From: Sphingorhabdus sp. 109 | GTDB lineage: Bacteria; Pseudomonadota; Alphaproteobacteria; Sphingomonadales; Sphingomonadaceae | NCBI RefSeq assembly: GCF_902506555.1 | Contig: NZ_LR732707.1 | Span: 2,875,290 to 2,939,289 of the forward strand | Direction of reading: 5' to 3' | Length of the DNA stretch: 64,000 nucleotides | In this document: piece after piece, positions 17,089 through 27,191 of the stretch | Layout of the letters: each line of letters starts with the position of its first letter | How positions within the stretch are numbered: position 1 is the stretch's first letter | The notes under the pieces: generated by a model | Told to the model about the DNA's origin: nothing | Database searches by the model: none | The model's input: only the letters and a program-made list of their open reading frames with translations | Position numbers and translations under genes: made by a program

Positions 17089-18420
17089 ATGGCAAAGATA
17101 CAGACACCCCAGCCCGTACGGGGCACCCAGGATATATTCGGCGAAGAGCAGGAGCGTTTCCAGCATGTTGTCGAGACGTTCGAACGCGTGCGGCGGCTGT
17201 ATGGATTCAGGGGCGTCGAACTGCCGGTGTTCGAACCGACCGCGGTATTCGCCCGCTCGCTCGGCGAGACCACCGACGTGGTGTCCAAGGAAATGTACAG
17301 CTTCGAGGACCGCGGCGGGGACAGCCTGACCCTGCGGCCGGAATTTACCGCGGGGATTTCGCGTGCGTTCCTGACCAATGGCTGGCAGCAGCACATGCCG
17401 CTCAAGCTGTCCGCCCATGGCCCAATTTTTCGTTATGAGCGCCCGCAGAAGGGCCGCTACAGACAGTTTCACCAGCTGGATGCGGAAATCATCGGCGCAG
17501 GCGAAGCGGCTGCGGATGTCGAATTGCTTTGCTTTGCCGACCAGCTTTTGCAGGAACTGGGCATTGCCGATGGCGTGATACTGCAGCTGAATACATTGGG
17601 TGACGCGGAAAGCCGGGATGCCTGGCGCGACGCTTTGGTCGAGCATTTTCAGGCGCATCGCAAGGACCTGTCGGAGGACAGCCAGGACCGGCTGGAGCGC
17701 AACCCGTTGCGGATTCTCGACAGCAAGGAACGGCAGGACCGTCCGATCGCCGATGCGGCTCCGGATATCGACGCTTATCTGTCGACCGAGGCGAAAGATT
17801 TTTTTGCGCAGGTCACCGAGGGCCTGGATGCCTGCGGCGTGGCCTGGACCCGCAACAGCCGTCTGGTGCGTGGTCTTGATTATTACCGCCATACCGCCTT
17901 TGAATTTGTCACGGATCGCTTGGGCGCACAGGGAACCGTGCTGGCCGGCGGACGCTATGATGGTTTGATCGAGACTCTCGGTGGCCCCGCAACCCCTGCT
18001 GTCGGTTGGGCCGCCGGTATCGAGCGTCTGGGCATGTTACTGGCCGAAGCGCCCGAAGCTTCATTGGAGCTGGCGATTGTGCCGGTGGGCAATGAAGCCA
18101 CGGTCAAGGCGCTGTCGGTAGCGAACGAACTGCGCAAGACCGGCTTTTCATCCGATATTTTCGGAAGCGGGAAGTTCAAGAAACGGATGGCGCGCGCCAA
18201 TCAGGCGGGCGCGCTGGCGGCAATCATCATTGGCGAAGACGAGCTGGCCTCCGGCAAGCTGCAGTTTAAAAATTTGGCGACCGGCGAGCAGACGGGGTTG
18301 GATATCGCAGAGATTGCGGAAAAAATGTGGGACCTGAGATTTGCCGACGACCTTGATGAGCTCGACTCCGATATTCAGGCATTGGAACAGGATGTGATGT
18401 CTTCGGGAGAGAGTGATTGA
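17089..18420 (+). CDS. hisS: Histidyl-tRNA synthetase
   Basis: A 443-residue class II synthetase. Motif 1-like [12 protein letters not shown], motif 2 [23 protein letters not shown] (bridging about 105-127) and the histidine signature [14 protein letters not shown] are present, followed by the anticodon-binding domain (about 325-415). The start at 17089 ([15 protein letters not shown]) is chosen because the conserved region begins there; a longer frame overlaps the divergent M61 gene. A C-terminal acidic tail of some 25 residues is unusual but common in close relatives. The stop overlaps the prfA start. Confidence 0.94.
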   Translation: MAKIQTPQPVRGTQDIFGEEQERFQHVVETFERVRRLYGFRGVELPVFEPTAVFARSLGETTDVVSKEMYSFEDRGGDSLTLRPEFTAGISRAFLTNGWQQHMPLKLSAHGPIFRYERPQKGRYRQFHQLDAEIIGAGEAAADVELLCFADQLLQELGIADGVILQLNTLGDAESRDAWRDALVEHFQAHRKDLSEDSQDRLERNPLRILDSKERQDRPIADAAPDIDAYLSTEAKDFFAQVTEGLDACGVAWTRNSRLVRGLDYYRHTAFEFVTDRLGAQGTVLAGGRYDGLIETLGGPATPAVGWAAGIERLGMLLAEAPEASLELAIVPVGNEATVKALSVANELRKTGFSSDIFGSGKFKKRMARANQAGALAAIIIGEDELASGKLQFKNLATGEQTGLDIAEIAEKMWDLRFADDLDELDSDIQALEQDVMSSGESD

Positions 18421-19493
18421 CCACCATCACTCCCCAGAGACTGGCGCAGATAGAAGCGCGTTTTGCCGAGTTGCAGGCGATGATGGCGTCCGGTGATCTC
18501 GACAGCGACAAATTTGTCTCCGTCTCCAAGGAATATGCCGAGATCGAACCGGTGGCCGAGGCCGCGGCAAAGGTCAAGAATCTGCGCGACGAGCAAACGG
18601 GGCTGGCCGAGATGCTCGCCGGTGATGATGCCGAGATGAAGGCCATGGCCGCCGACGAGGTGGACGGCGTAAAAAAGGCGCTGGAACAGGCCGAACATGC
18701 GCTGGCGCTGCAATTGCTGCCCAAGGACAGCGCCGATGACCGTCCCGCGATGCTCGAAATCCGCGCCGGTACCGGCGGCGATGAAGCGGCGCTTTTCGCC
18801 GGCGATCTGTTCCGCATGTATAGCCGCTATGCCGAGGATCAGGGCTGGAAGGTCGAAATGATTTCCGCCAATGCTTCGGAAGTCGGCGGGTTCAAGGAAG
18901 TTGTTGCCAATATTCAGGGCAAAGGGGTGTTCGCCAAGCTGAAGTTCGAGTCCGGTGTTCACAGAGTGCAGCGGGTGCCGGAAACCGAAAGCGGCGGGCG
19001 TATTCATACCTCGGCGGCGACCGTTGCCATTCTGCCGGAACCGGAAGAAGTGGATGTGAAAATCCGCACCGAAGATCTGCGCATCGACACCTATCGGGCG
19101 AGCGGCGCCGGTGGCCAGCATGTCAACAAGACAGACAGCGCGATCCGCATAACCCACTTGCCGACCGGTCTTGTCGTGCAATGCCAGGACGGCAAGTCGC
19201 AGCACAAGAACAAGGCGCAGGCGATGAAGGTCCTGGCGGCGCGGCTCTACGAGCAGGAGCGCGATGCGGTGCAGAGCGAAGAGGCGGAAGCGCGCAAGTC
19301 GATGGTCGGTTCCGGCGACCGTTCGGAGCGCATCCGCACCTACAATTATCCGCAGGGGCGGGTCACCGACCACCGGATCAACCTGACGCTGCACAAGCTG
19401 CCCGAGATTGTTGAGGGCGGCGCCCTTGGTGAACTGGTAGACGCGCTGATCGCTGAGGATGAAGCCAGCCGGCTCGCCAATCTGGATGGGTGA
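18417..19493 (+). CDS. prfA: Peptide chain release factor 1
   Basis: A 358-residue class I release factor decoding UAA/UAG. The catalytic GGQ lies in [13 protein letters not shown] near residue 232. The start is a TTG overlapping the hisS stop (TTGA), supported by a GGGAGAGAG ribosome site 5-10 bases upstream and by the full-length alignment of the N-terminal helices. A rare start codon with tight overlap suggests output set by hisS translation. Confidence 0.95.
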   Translation: MTTITPQRLAQIEARFAELQAMMASGDLDSDKFVSVSKEYAEIEPVAEAAAKVKNLRDEQTGLAEMLAGDDAEMKAMAADEVDGVKKALEQAEHALALQLLPKDSADDRPAMLEIRAGTGGDEAALFAGDLFRMYSRYAEDQGWKVEMISANASEVGGFKEVVANIQGKGVFAKLKFESGVHRVQRVPETESGGRIHTSAATVAILPEPEEVDVKIRTEDLRIDTYRASGAGGQHVNKTDSAIRITHLPTGLVVQCQDGKSQHKNKAQAMKVLAARLYEQERDAVQSEEAEARKSMVGSGDRSERIRTYNYPQGRVTDHRINLTLHKLPEIVEGGALGELVDALIAEDEASRLANLDG

Positions 19494-20322
19494 TGCAGCC
19501 GCCGCCTTGCGCGAGGCGGCCCGGAAACTGTCGGATATTTCCGATAGCCCGCGCTTGGACGCGGAATTGCTGATGGCCCACGCGCTGCAGATGGAACGGT
19601 CCCAACTGTTGCTGAATCTGCCCGGACTGGAAGCGCCCTTGGAATTTTCCGCTTTGGTCGAACGGCGCCAGCGCTCGGAACCGGTCGCCCATATCATTGG
19701 CAGAAAGGAATTCTGGGGTCTCGATTTCCGGGTTACATCCGATGTCCTGATTCCCCGGCCCGACAGCGAATTGCTGATCGAGGAAGCGGTCCGCCTGTTT
19801 GCTTCCGCACATCCGCAGCGCATCGCAGATCTGGGCACGGGCAGCGGCGCGCTGCTGCTCGCGGCGCTGCATGAATTTCCGGAAAGCCGGGGGCTGGCCA
19901 TGGATGCCAGCGCGGCCGCGCTGCAGGTCGCCCACGAGAATGCGGATGCGCTCGGACTGGCCGATCGTGCCCGTTTCCTGTTGCTCGACTGGACCTCGGC
20001 AGACTGGGCGAGCGCGCTCGGTTCCGGCTTCGATCTGGTCCTCGCCAACCCGCCCTATATCTCTACCGGTACCCGCCTCTCCGCGGATGTCGCCAGTTTT
20101 GAGCCGCATCGGGCCTTGTTCGCCGGTGCCGAGGGGCTGGACGATTACAGGATCATCATTCCGGCGCTGGGAAAACTGCTCTCGCCAAGGGGAATTGCGA
20201 TGCTGGAAATTGGTTTTGATCAGGCGAAACCGGTTTCGCAACTGGCCTCGGATAGTGGTTATCATGTTGAATTAAAAAAGGATTTTGGTGGAAATGACCG
20301 CTTGCTGGTACTCCGCCACTAA
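19486..20322 (+). CDS. prmC: Release factor glutamine N5-methyltransferase
   Basis: A SAM-dependent methyltransferase of about 278 residues that methylates the GGQ glutamine of the release factor encoded just upstream. The AdoMet motif is [13 protein letters not shown] and the substrate motif is LANPPYIS near residue 185. The start is uncertain: ATG 19486 overlaps the prfA stop by 8 bases, while in-frame ATG 19459 would overlap it by 35; neither has a good ribosome site. Conserved hisS-prfA-prmC order supports the call. Confidence 0.94.
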   Translation: MGDAAAALREAARKLSDISDSPRLDAELLMAHALQMERSQLLLNLPGLEAPLEFSALVERRQRSEPVAHIIGRKEFWGLDFRVTSDVLIPRPDSELLIEEAVRLFASAHPQRIADLGTGSGALLLAALHEFPESRGLAMDASAAALQVAHENADALGLADRARFLLLDWTSADWASALGSGFDLVLANPPYISTGTRLSADVASFEPHRALFAGAEGLDDYRIIIPALGKLLSPRGIAMLEIGFDQAKPVSQLASDSGYHVELKKDFGGNDRLLVLRH

Positions 20323-20559
20323 AAAGGGCTTGGATTTGACCGAGCGACTCGCTAAGACTTGCTCAGGCCCAGAGGATTTCTGGCTTTTTCCCTAAATCTC
20401 TGGCCTGCCCCCAACTCGATAATGTTGCTGGTTTTCGGCGTGCATTTGTCTTGTATGGGCCGCTGTGGGCAGGTTGTCCGTAGCGCAATCGCCGCCAGCG
20501 TGTGGCTATGACTTGAGAAAGACCAAGTTTATTATCGGTATAAGGATACCTAAAATTTG

Positions 20560-21234
20560 ATGAACAATCGTCAGCCTGGCCGCCGTGGGCGCAGCCGGAA
20601 CACCAATAACCGCTCGCAGGGTAACCGCGGTGGTGGATCGGATCGCGATAACCGCATCGATAACCGTGCGCGCGGCAACGCTGCGCAGATGCTCGATAAA
20701 TACAAGAAAATGGCGCAGGACGCGCAGGTTAATGGCGACCGCGTCCAGGCCGAATATTATCATCAATTTGCCGACCATTATTTCCGCGTGAATGCTGATA
20801 CGATCGCCCGCCGTGAGGAACAGCGGATTGCGCGCGAAGAAGCGCGTGGCGATAACCGGTCGGACAACCGGAATGACAATCGTGGCAATGGCCAGGATGA
20901 TTCCGCCGACCATGACGGCAATGGACAGCGCAGCCGTTCCCAGCAGACACAGCAAAGCCGTCCGAAACGGGATGAGCGGACTGACGAAGCCGAAACAGCC
21001 ACGGATGAAACGCCGGAAAAGAAAAAACCGGTTCGAAGCCGCCGTCCGCGCAAGGTTGAAGCGGCCACGGATCACGCCGACACGGCCGAGAAAAATGGCG
21101 AGAGCAACGGTCTTGATGCCAGCGCCCTGCCACCGGCAATTTCACAGTCGGCCGAGGTCGAGGTGGAAAAGAAACCGGCGCGTAAGAAACGGGTGACGAA
21201 ACCCAAGGCAACCGAAGAAAGCGACGCTGCCTGA
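20560..21234 (+). CDS. DUF4167 domain protein
   Basis: A 224-residue basic, low-complexity protein. The N-terminal domain (about residues 25-70, with GNAAQMLDKYKKMAQDAQ and YYHQFADHYFRV) is the alphaproteobacterial DUF4167; the rest is a disordered Arg/Asn/Asp-rich tail. The RNA-binding-like composition is suggestive, but no activity is established. It follows prmC as in many alphaproteobacteria. A small hairpin, GGTAT/ATACC (20537-20550), holds an AAGG in its loop 10 bases before the ATG and might hide the ribosome site. The 237-base gap after prmC shows no other feature. Confidence 0.85.
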   Translation: MNNRQPGRRGRSRNTNNRSQGNRGGGSDRDNRIDNRARGNAAQMLDKYKKMAQDAQVNGDRVQAEYYHQFADHYFRVNADTIARREEQRIAREEARGDNRSDNRNDNRGNGQDDSADHDGNGQRSRSQQTQQSRPKRDERTDEAETATDETPEKKKPVRSRRPRKVEAATDHADTAEKNGESNGLDASALPPAISQSAEVEVEKKPARKKRVTKPKATEESDAA

Positions 21235-21258
21235 GTACGCCCGATCAGATTGAGACAT

Positions 21259-21290
21259 GACGGGCATCGCAGCGAAGGCTGCTGCCTGTC
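21259..21290. terminator. Hairpin between convergent DUF4167 and ygfZ genes
   Basis: GACGGGCA (21259-21266) pairs with TGCCTGTC (21283-21290), continued after a 2-base bulge by GCAGC/GCTGC around a GAAG loop. It is a strong 13-bp stem located between two convergent stop codons. It lacks a T run on either strand, so its role as bidirectional terminator is plausible but not proven. Confidence 0.45.
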
Positions 21291-21299
21291 AGCTCTCCG

Positions 21300-22034
21300 T
21301 CAAAGCGCCTTTCGCAGCCAGTCGGGCAGATCGAGCGTCTCCAGATCATCGACACGGCGATGTTCGATTGACAGACCAAGGTACGGATAGACGATGCGTT
21401 GGCGTTTTTCATCCGCCTGCGCGACCGGTACGACGACAATGCGCCGGTTGACCTTCTGCCGGTAATTCATCCGTGCGGTATTCTCCTGACCGACATAGCA
21501 GCCCTTTGTGAAACTGACGCCGTTTAGTTCGGCTGCATTGCACTCCAGCCACAAGGTCTTGTCACTGCCCAATTCCGCAACCCCCTCGGTCACGCCGTAT
21601 GACAGGCGGTGCTTTCGATAGGCTTCGTCGGCCGCTTTACCTTGCCCTGCTTCGGCCAGCCAGCGATGGCCCAGTGCGGCCAGTCGCGGATCAGCTGGCT
21701 GGTTGATGGCGTTCAAGGCCCAGTAAACGCCGAGGCTATCGTCCCGGGCGATCTCGATCTTGCGGCGCAGCCGGTAGAGTTTCAGCCGCTTGACCAGCGC
21801 ATCGGCCTGTTCTTCCTCGCAGTCGATCAGGATCGCGTCGCCGTCGACCCACAGGATAAAATCGTACAGGACTTTCCCCTGGGCGGTGAGCAGCGCCGAC
21901 CATTGCGGCGCACCTTCCAGCACATCGGTCATATCCTGTGTGACCAGCCCCTGCAGGAATGCCCGGATATCTTCCGACCCATCGATTGCCGAGAGACGGA
22001 CGATGGCGCGGTCATTAAGTCTGGTTTCGGTCAT
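21300..22034 (-). CDS. ygfZ: Folate-binding Fe-S maturation protein YgfZ
   Basis: A 244-residue GcvT-like protein with the YgfZ signature [13 protein letters not shown] (about 172-184), which includes the conserved cysteine. YgfZ/IBA57 proteins bind folate and help repair or assemble [4Fe-4S] proteins. The start at 22034 ([16 protein letters not shown]) is chosen over a frame beginning at 22079, because that extension runs into the leader of the divergent pyrC. It is functionally related to the SUF operon in the same window but is transcribed separately. Confidence 0.9.
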   Translation of the reverse strand: MTETRLNDRAIVRLSAIDGSEDIRAFLQGLVTQDMTDVLEGAPQWSALLTAQGKVLYDFILWVDGDAILIDCEEEQADALVKRLKLYRLRRKIEIARDDSLGVYWALNAINQPADPRLAALGHRWLAEAGQGKAADEAYRKHRLSYGVTEGVAELGSDKTLWLECNAAELNGVSFTKGCYVGQENTARMNYRQKVNRRIVVVPVAQADEKRQRIVYPYLGLSIEHRRVDDLETLDLPDWLRKAL

Positions 22035-22087
22035 GGCAATTAGGTAGGGTGTGCGGAGCCAAAAACCAAGCCTTTGCACGGAGCAAT

Positions 22088-23122
22088 ATGACCGACACGA
22101 TTACCATACGCCGTCCGGACGACTGGCACCTCCATCTTCGCGATGGTGCGATGCTGGAAGCGGTTGCCCCGGTTACTGCAAAGCAGTTCGGCCGGGCGAT
22201 CGTCATGCCCAATCTTTCGCCCCCCGTGACCAGTGCTGCCGATGCCGCAGCCTATCGGGACAGGATCATGGCAGCCTTGCCCGCTGGCTCCGATTTCACA
22301 CCGCTGATGACCTGCTATCTGACCGATGATGCCGATGCAGACGACATCGCCGCGGGGCACGCTGACGGTATTTTCACCGCCGCGAAGCTCTATCCCGCCA
22401 ATGCGACGACCAACAGCGCCCACGGGGTGACCGATGTGGCCCATATCATGCCGGTGCTCGAACGGATGCAGGAGATTGGTATGCCGCTGCTGGTCCATGG
22501 CGAAGTGACCGACGCGGAGATCGACATTTTTGATCGCGAAGCGGTGTTTATCGAGCAGATCCTGAAACAGCTGATCGCGAAACTGCCGGATCTGAAAATC
22601 GTGTTCGAACATATCACCACCGAGCAGGCGGTTCAGTTCGTTGATAGCGCCGGTCCCAATATTGCGGCCACAATCACACCGCATCATCTGCATATCAACC
22701 GCAATGCCATGCTGGTGGGCGGCATGCGTCCGCACGCTTATTGTCTACCGGTGGCGAAACGGGAGCGGCACCGGCTGGCGCTGCGCAAGGCAGCAACGTC
22801 CGGATCACCGAAATATTTCCTCGGCACCGACAGCGCGCCGCATGAAATTCACGCCAAGGAATCTGCCTGTGGTTGTGCCGGGATTTTCAATGCACCCTAT
22901 GCGCTGGAAAGCTATGTGGCGGTGTTCGAGGAAGAGGATGCGCTCGACCGGCTGGAGGGTTTCGCATCGATACATGGTCCGGCATTCTATGGCTTGCCGG
23001 TCAATGAAGCGACCGTCAGTCTGGAACGGCGCGAGACAATGATACCGGCCGAGATCGAATCGGGCGGCGCGAATCTGGTTCCCTTTCACGCCGGATCCGT
23101 GCTGAACTGGCATATTCTCTAG
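22088..23122 (+). CDS. pyrC: Dihydroorotase, class II (PyrC type)
   Basis: A 344-residue E. coli-type dihydroorotase for the third step of pyrimidine synthesis. Metal ligands are seen in [10 protein letters not shown] (HxH), the carboxylated lysine in [15 protein letters not shown], later histidines in LLVHGEVTD and [14 protein letters not shown], and the catalytic aspartate in LGTDSAPH. The start at 22088 has a GGAG site 5 bases upstream; a longer frame overlaps the divergent ygfZ promoter. The 53 bases between ygfZ and pyrC must hold both promoters. Confidence 0.95.
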   Translation: MTDTITIRRPDDWHLHLRDGAMLEAVAPVTAKQFGRAIVMPNLSPPVTSAADAAAYRDRIMAALPAGSDFTPLMTCYLTDDADADDIAAGHADGIFTAAKLYPANATTNSAHGVTDVAHIMPVLERMQEIGMPLLVHGEVTDAEIDIFDREAVFIEQILKQLIAKLPDLKIVFEHITTEQAVQFVDSAGPNIAATITPHHLHINRNAMLVGGMRPHAYCLPVAKRERHRLALRKAATSGSPKYFLGTDSAPHEIHAKESACGCAGIFNAPYALESYVAVFEEEDALDRLEGFASIHGPAFYGLPVNEATVSLERRETMIPAEIESGGANLVPFHAGSVLNWHIL

Positions 23123-23141
23123 TTTCGCATCCCGCAAAGGA

Positions 23142-24062
23142 TCAGGCAGACTGCAGATTCCGTTCGGCCTTGCCCGTCAGATAGGAATCGGTCGAGAAGA
23201 TCGCCAGGCTGATCCAGATTAGCACAAAGCAGGCGATGTGCGAGGGTGTCAGCGCTTCCTTGTAGATCAGGACGCCGACCAGAAACTGGATCGTTGGTGC
23301 AAGATAGTTGAGCAGGCCGATGGCGCCTAGCGTCATCTTCTTGACCGCCGAAGCGAACAGCAGCAGCGGGATGGCGGTGACGACTGAACCCCCGATCAGC
23401 AACAGGTCAATGATAGGGTCATCGCCGAGATGCAGGCCGGTGGCGGAAGAAGGCGCGGCGATGGTCAGCCAGACCAGCAACAGGGTGAATGGCAGAAACA
23501 GCATGCCCGTCTCTGCGGTCAGTCCGACAATCGGCCCGATGTCGGCAATCTTGCGCACCAGACCGTAGCTACTCCAGCTCATCGCCAGCGCTAGGCTGAT
23601 CCAGAGCGTATCAAGGGCTTGCAGCGCCAGCACCGATACACCGGCGGTTGCGATGGCAATCGCGATCCATTTTATGCGGGAGAGCTTTTCACCCAGAAAC
23701 AGCCTGCCCATCAGGACGCTGAGCAACGGGCTGATAAAATAGCCTAGGCTGGCCGCCAGAATATGATCCTGATGGACAGCCCAAACATAGATGAGCCAGT
23801 TGGCGGCAATCAGCGAGGCGCTGGCCAACATTGCCCGCCGCAATTTGGCATTCGCCAGCGCGGATGCCAGACTGGCCAGATTCTTGCGAACACAAAGGAT
23901 GACAAGCAACAGCGGCACCGACCAGACGATACGGTGAGCGACCACTTCCAGCGCGCCGACATTTTGCAGCAGCTTGAAATAGACCGGCATCAGACCCCAG
24001 AATATGCAGGCGGTCAGGGCCTGAACAAGACCTATTCGACGGGAGGAGAGCGCGCTGGACAT
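23142..24062 (-). CDS. rarD: RarD-family EamA transporter
   Basis: A 306-residue polytopic membrane protein with about ten hydrophobic segments in two EamA repeats. The start (LVQALTACIFWGLMPVYFK) and LISDRIVW-like AHRIVWSVPLLLVI segment are characteristic of RarD, originally linked to chloramphenicol sensitivity; the transported substrate is unknown. Convergent with pyrC, the stops being 19 bases apart. Downstream of a small membrane gene of the same orientation, from which it is separated by a hairpin. Confidence 0.9.
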   Translation of the reverse strand: MSSALSSRRIGLVQALTACIFWGLMPVYFKLLQNVGALEVVAHRIVWSVPLLLVILCVRKNLASLASALANAKLRRAMLASASLIAANWLIYVWAVHQDHILAASLGYFISPLLSVLMGRLFLGEKLSRIKWIAIAIATAGVSVLALQALDTLWISLALAMSWSSYGLVRKIADIGPIVGLTAETGMLFLPFTLLLVWLTIAAPSSATGLHLGDDPIIDLLLIGGSVVTAIPLLLFASAVKKMTLGAIGLLNYLAPTIQFLVGVLIYKEALTPSHIACFVLIWISLAIFSTDSYLTGKAERNLQSA

Positions 24063-24112
24063 TTTTCAGCGCTTAAGCCTCGCGCCGACACCGGGCAATC
24101 AAGAAATCTTAT

Positions 24113-24131
24113 CGGTCGGAAAAACCGACCG
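24113..24131 (-). terminator. Short hairpin between the small membrane gene and rarD
   Basis: CGGTCGG (24113-24119) and CCGACCG (24125-24131) pair perfectly around a five-base A loop (T on the minus strand). It lies 6 bases past the stop of the 24137-24358 gene and 51 bases before the rarD ATG. Only a weak T-rich tail follows on the minus strand, so termination may be partial. Confidence 0.45.
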
Positions 24132-24136
24132 CAGGA

Positions 24137-24358
24137 TCAGATGATGCCGCCACCGATCCAAAGCCGGAAGGCGCAGATGCACATCACGATAATGCAGAAA
24201 TACATGCCGCTTGCGCGGGATGAAATCAGCCCGAACAGCGCACCGACGCCGGCAATCGGCAAGATCAGCCAGTTGGTCCATCCGAGCAGGGGAACCAGGC
24301 CGATGAAAGAGAGTGTCAGGGCAATTATACCGATCAGGATGGAAATAAGATTGAACAT
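24137..24358 (-). CDS. Small two- to three-helix membrane protein
   Basis: A 73-residue, almost entirely hydrophobic protein: helix about 3-22 (ISILIGIIALTLSFIGLVP), helix 26-45 with glycines, and a final helix 50-70 containing two cysteines. It ends with WIGGGII. No domain is recognised; similar small DUF-type membrane proteins are frequent in this group. The ATG at 24358 is preferred to a TTG at 24403. Upstream sequence has no clear ribosome site, so confidence is moderate. Confidence 0.6.
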   Translation of the reverse strand: MFNLISILIGIIALTLSFIGLVPLLGWTNWLILPIAGVGALFGLISSRASGMYFCIIVMCICAFRLWIGGGII

Positions 24359-24449
24359 TACTGTATTGTAGGAGTAGTGCACCCTGATTTCAAGCATTTC
24401 CAATCAAACAGGCTCATAGTAGGCTGACCGTCCGGGAGGAAAACTGGCG

Positions 24450-24998
24450 ATGGCTGTAGAGAATATCAGAATCGAAACTGGGCGTTTGATCCTGCGACCG
24501 CCCAATGCCGACGATTTTGACGCCTGGGCGGACTTCCAGTCGGATGCCGCCACCATGACTTTCATTGGCGGCGCGAAAAGCCGGGCGGAAAGCTGGCGCG
24601 ACCTGTGCGCCATGGTGGGGGCGTGGCATGTACGCGGCTTCGCCATGTTCTCCCTGATCCTGAAGGATAGCGGCCAGTGGATCGGGCGGATCGGGCCCTG
24701 GTATCCCGACGGCTGGCCGGGAACAGAGATAGGCTGGGGCGTTGCGCCGGACTTTGCTGGCAAGGGCTATGCCCTGGAAGCGGCGGTGGCGAGCATGAAC
24801 TATGCGGTAGACACGCTGGGCTGGAGCGATATCTGCCATACGATTGATCCGGCCAATCGGGCGTCGATCCGGTTGGCGGAGCGGCTGGGTTCGACAAACC
24901 GCGGTGCGACACGGTTGCCCGCACCCTATCAGGATGCACGGGTTGACGACTGGGGGCAATCGCGCGACCAGTGGGTGGAAAACAGAAAAATATTCTAG
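24450..24998 (+). CDS. GNAT-family N-acetyltransferase, RimJ/RimL type
   Basis: A 182-residue acetyltransferase beginning IRIETGRLILRPPNADD, the start typical of the RimJ/RimL subgroup. Motif A is GWGVAPDFAGKGYALEA (about 90-106), and ANRASIRLAERLG is the expected later motif. A GGGAGG site lies 10 bases before the ATG. It precedes a DUF1330 gene by 13 bases and is probably co-transcribed. Acceptor unknown. Confidence 0.87.
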   Translation: MAVENIRIETGRLILRPPNADDFDAWADFQSDAATMTFIGGAKSRAESWRDLCAMVGAWHVRGFAMFSLILKDSGQWIGRIGPWYPDGWPGTEIGWGVAPDFAGKGYALEAAVASMNYAVDTLGWSDICHTIDPANRASIRLAERLGSTNRGATRLPAPYQDARVDDWGQSRDQWVENRKIF

Positions 24999-25011
24999 TA
25001 GGAGAATGATC

Positions 25012-25449
25012 ATGACGGAAGACCGCTATCTCGACCCGACACGAGAGAGTTTCGACGCATTCAAGGCGCTGCCGCGCGATGTGCCGATCAATATGCTCAA
25101 TCTGCTTCGCTTCCATGAAGAGGCGCAATATCCTGCGGATCATCCCAATGCCGGCAAGGGATGGAGCGGTGCGCGCGCCTATGAAGAATATGGCAAGACC
25201 AGCGGTCCGATATTCCAGCGGGTCGGCGGCACAGTGATTTGGCGGGGTCAGATGGAATGTATGGTGATCGGCCCGGATGACAAGCAATGGGATTCATCTT
25301 TCATTGCGCGTTACCCCAATAGCGGTGCTTTCATGGAAATGGTCACCGATGCGGAATATAAAAAGGCTGTGGTCAATCGTCAGGCGGCTGTGATGACCTC
25401 GCGGCTGATCCGTTTCGGAGAAATGGACGGGCCGGATACGTTCGGCTGA
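25012..25449 (+). CDS. DUF1330 family protein
   Basis: A 145-residue protein with a ferredoxin-like DUF1330 fold, recognisable by INMLNLLRFHEEAQYP and the later SGAFMEMVTDAEYKKAVVNR. DUF1330 proteins resemble small dimeric alpha-beta-barrel enzymes; the activity is unknown. The start at 25012 (MTEDRYL) follows TAGGAG by 8 bases; an ATG six bases earlier is possible. Second gene of a likely two-gene unit with the acetyltransferase. Confidence 0.8.
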   Translation: MTEDRYLDPTRESFDAFKALPRDVPINMLNLLRFHEEAQYPADHPNAGKGWSGARAYEEYGKTSGPIFQRVGGTVIWRGQMECMVIGPDDKQWDSSFIARYPNSGAFMEMVTDAEYKKAVVNRQAAVMTSRLIRFGEMDGPDTFG

Positions 25450-25504
25450 TTATCCCGTTTCAGGACAAAAAGTTAACGGAAAGTCACCCGATTAACCAGA
25501 TTCC

Positions 25505-25520
25505 CTAACGGAATATTAAC
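25505..25520 (+). promoter_or_regulatory. CtrA-like box upstream of a lipoprotein gene
   Basis: CTAA-N7-TTAAC matches the alphaproteobacterial CtrA consensus TTAA-N7-TTAAC with one mismatch and lies 43 bases before the ATG at 25563. Two other TTAAC half sites occur at 25473 and 25492. AT-rich promoters give such matches by chance, so this is a candidate only. Confidence 0.3.
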
Positions 25521-25562
25521 GCTTTTTATCCATGTAATTCCCTAAATTCAGGAGCAAATTGC

Positions 25563-26294
25563 ATGTCTAATCTTTCCCGATCCTTGTGGCTGTCCGCTGC
25601 GGCGCTCGCACTGCCGCTGACGCTGGCAGCCTGTGGCAGCAACGAGGCGAGCGAAGAAGAGCTGGCGAAGCTGGACGACAATCTGACTTCCGATCCGGCA
25701 ATGAACGATGCGCTTGAAGATGCAATTCTGGTCGATCCCGAGCTTACCGAACAGGCAAACCGCAACGCCATACGCGGTGCCAATGGCGCGGTAGACGGAT
25801 CGGTGCCACCGGGAACCGGTGCAGACGGGAGCGCGGCTGCCAAGGCGGCGCTTGGCGGGAAAATGCTGGCGGCGCCAAAACCGCGGCAAATGACATCCGA
25901 TGATGAAACCCTGACATTGGGAGACAAGGCTGAGTTGCAGGCCGCGCGCGAAAACAAGCCGGTGTGCAAGGACAAGCTGACCTATGACATGGCCTGGGCG
26001 AACAAAATGCCGCCGGAATTTGCGGTTTATCCGAAAGCCAATGTACAGGAAGCAGCCGGAAAATGCGATTTGCGGGTGGTCAGTTTCACCACCGCGACAC
26101 CGATCAAGAATATTGTCGACTTCTATTATACCAAGGCCAAACAGGGCGGCTATGACGCGGAATATCTGTTGCGCGGTAGCGAACATGTTCTCGGCGGCTC
26201 GAAGCCGAATGACGATAGCGCCTATGTGATCACCCTGAACAAGCGTTCGGGTGGTGGAACGGTTGTCGACATTGTGGCGAGCAACGGCCGCTAG
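25563..26294 (+). CDS. Putative lipoprotein, function unknown
   Basis: A 243-residue protein with a lipoprotein signal (MSNLSRSLWLSAAALALPLT then LAAC, cysteine about residue 23). The mature N-terminal half is acidic and low in complexity (SNEASEEELAKLDDN...); the C-terminal part (about 155-240) is globular, with KNIVDFYYTKAKQGGYDAE resembling domains found in small envelope proteins. Good AGGAG ribosome site. It stands alone, closed by a strong terminator. No function can be assigned. Confidence 0.78.
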   Translation: MSNLSRSLWLSAAALALPLTLAACGSNEASEEELAKLDDNLTSDPAMNDALEDAILVDPELTEQANRNAIRGANGAVDGSVPPGTGADGSAAAKAALGGKMLAAPKPRQMTSDDETLTLGDKAELQAARENKPVCKDKLTYDMAWANKMPPEFAVYPKANVQEAAGKCDLRVVSFTTATPIKNIVDFYYTKAKQGGYDAEYLLRGSEHVLGGSKPNDDSAYVITLNKRSGGGTVVDIVASNGR

Positions 26295-26351
26295 AAGACG
26301 AAGGTGAACTCATAACGCCGGATACCGCATTTCACATCATCCGGTTGAAAA

Positions 26352-26380
26352 GGTGGCCCCGCTCCGGCCGCCTTTTTTTT
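26352..26380 (+). terminator. Intrinsic terminator after the lipoprotein gene
   Basis: GGTGGCC (26352-26358) pairs with GGCCGCC (26366-26372; one G-T pair) and eight T follow. It ends the plus-strand lipoprotein transcript 6 bases before the stop of the convergent SDR gene. Confidence 0.85.
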
Positions 26381-26385
26381 GGGTG

Positions 26386-27156
26386 CTATTCGCGGTAGCT
26401 GCCGCCACCGTCGACGGTGATGTCATTGGCCGTGGTAAAGCTGCTCAGGTCACTGGCCAGCCATAGCATCGCATTCGCAACCTCGACCGCCTCACCGACC
26501 CGATTGATCGGATGGTTGCGATTGAACAGTTCCACCGCTTCTTCATGCGGTCCGGGATAGGCGGCGAGATAGCGCTGGTACATCGGTGTATCGATGGCAC
26601 CGGGGTGAACGGTGTTGACCCGCACCGGATATTTTTCGGCAGCGCAATGAAGAGCAAGCGATTTGCTCAGCGAAGTGACAGCAGCCTTGCTGGCGCAATA
26701 GGCGGCGAACTGGGCGCCGGGCCGCATGGCAAGCATCGAGCCGATATTGACAATCGCGCCGTCTTCGCCGCTTTCAAGGATCGCCGGAAGGCCAACGCGG
26801 CAGCCGTAGAATGTACCTTGCATATTGATATCGATGGTCCGGTTCCAGCTGTCGAGATCAACCTCGTCAACCGATCCGGGTTCCGAAATGCCTGCGACGT
26901 TGAACAAGGTCGTCATTTTGCCAAAGCGCTTCTTCGTGGCATCGACGGCGGCCTGCCACTGGTCCAGATTACGGACATCCAGTTCGACCGCATCGGCGCG
27001 GTCGCCCAGCGAATCCGCCAGCTCCCTGGCCTTGTCGATCTGGATATCGGCCAGCATCACCGAGCCGCCCTCCTCGACCACGCGTTGTCCGGCGGTGCCG
27101 CCGATACCTTCTGCGCCGCCCGAGATCAGTGCGACTTTTCCATCCATCATGCCCAT
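26386..27156 (-). CDS. Short-chain dehydrogenase/reductase
   Basis: A 256-residue classical SDR. The cofactor motif GGAEGIGG (residues 14-21), NVAGISEPG, and the catalytic YCASK with upstream serine (NIGSML) are intact; D38-like acidic residue in LADIQIDKA suggests NAD preference. It is the last gene of a four-gene unit (NTF2-like, ABM, P450, SDR) and would oxidise an alcohol made by the P450 or reduce a ketone. Substrate unknown. Confidence 0.88.
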   Translation of the reverse strand: MGMMDGKVALISGGAEGIGGTAGQRVVEEGGSVMLADIQIDKARELADSLGDRADAVELDVRNLDQWQAAVDATKKRFGKMTTLFNVAGISEPGSVDEVDLDSWNRTIDINMQGTFYGCRVGLPAILESGEDGAIVNIGSMLAMRPGAQFAAYCASKAAVTSLSKSLALHCAAEKYPVRVNTVHPGAIDTPMYQRYLAAYPGPHEEAVELFNRNHPINRVGEAVEVANAMLWLASDLSSFTTANDITVDGGGSYRE

Positions 27157-27191
27157 CGTAAATTCCCGCTTTCTGGTCTGCCGTTTCCAGC

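Noticed and set aside
18375-20265. Long minus-strand frames over prfA and prmC
   Set aside because: Both overlap genes with full diagnostic motifs (GGQ, NPPY). Compositional shadows.
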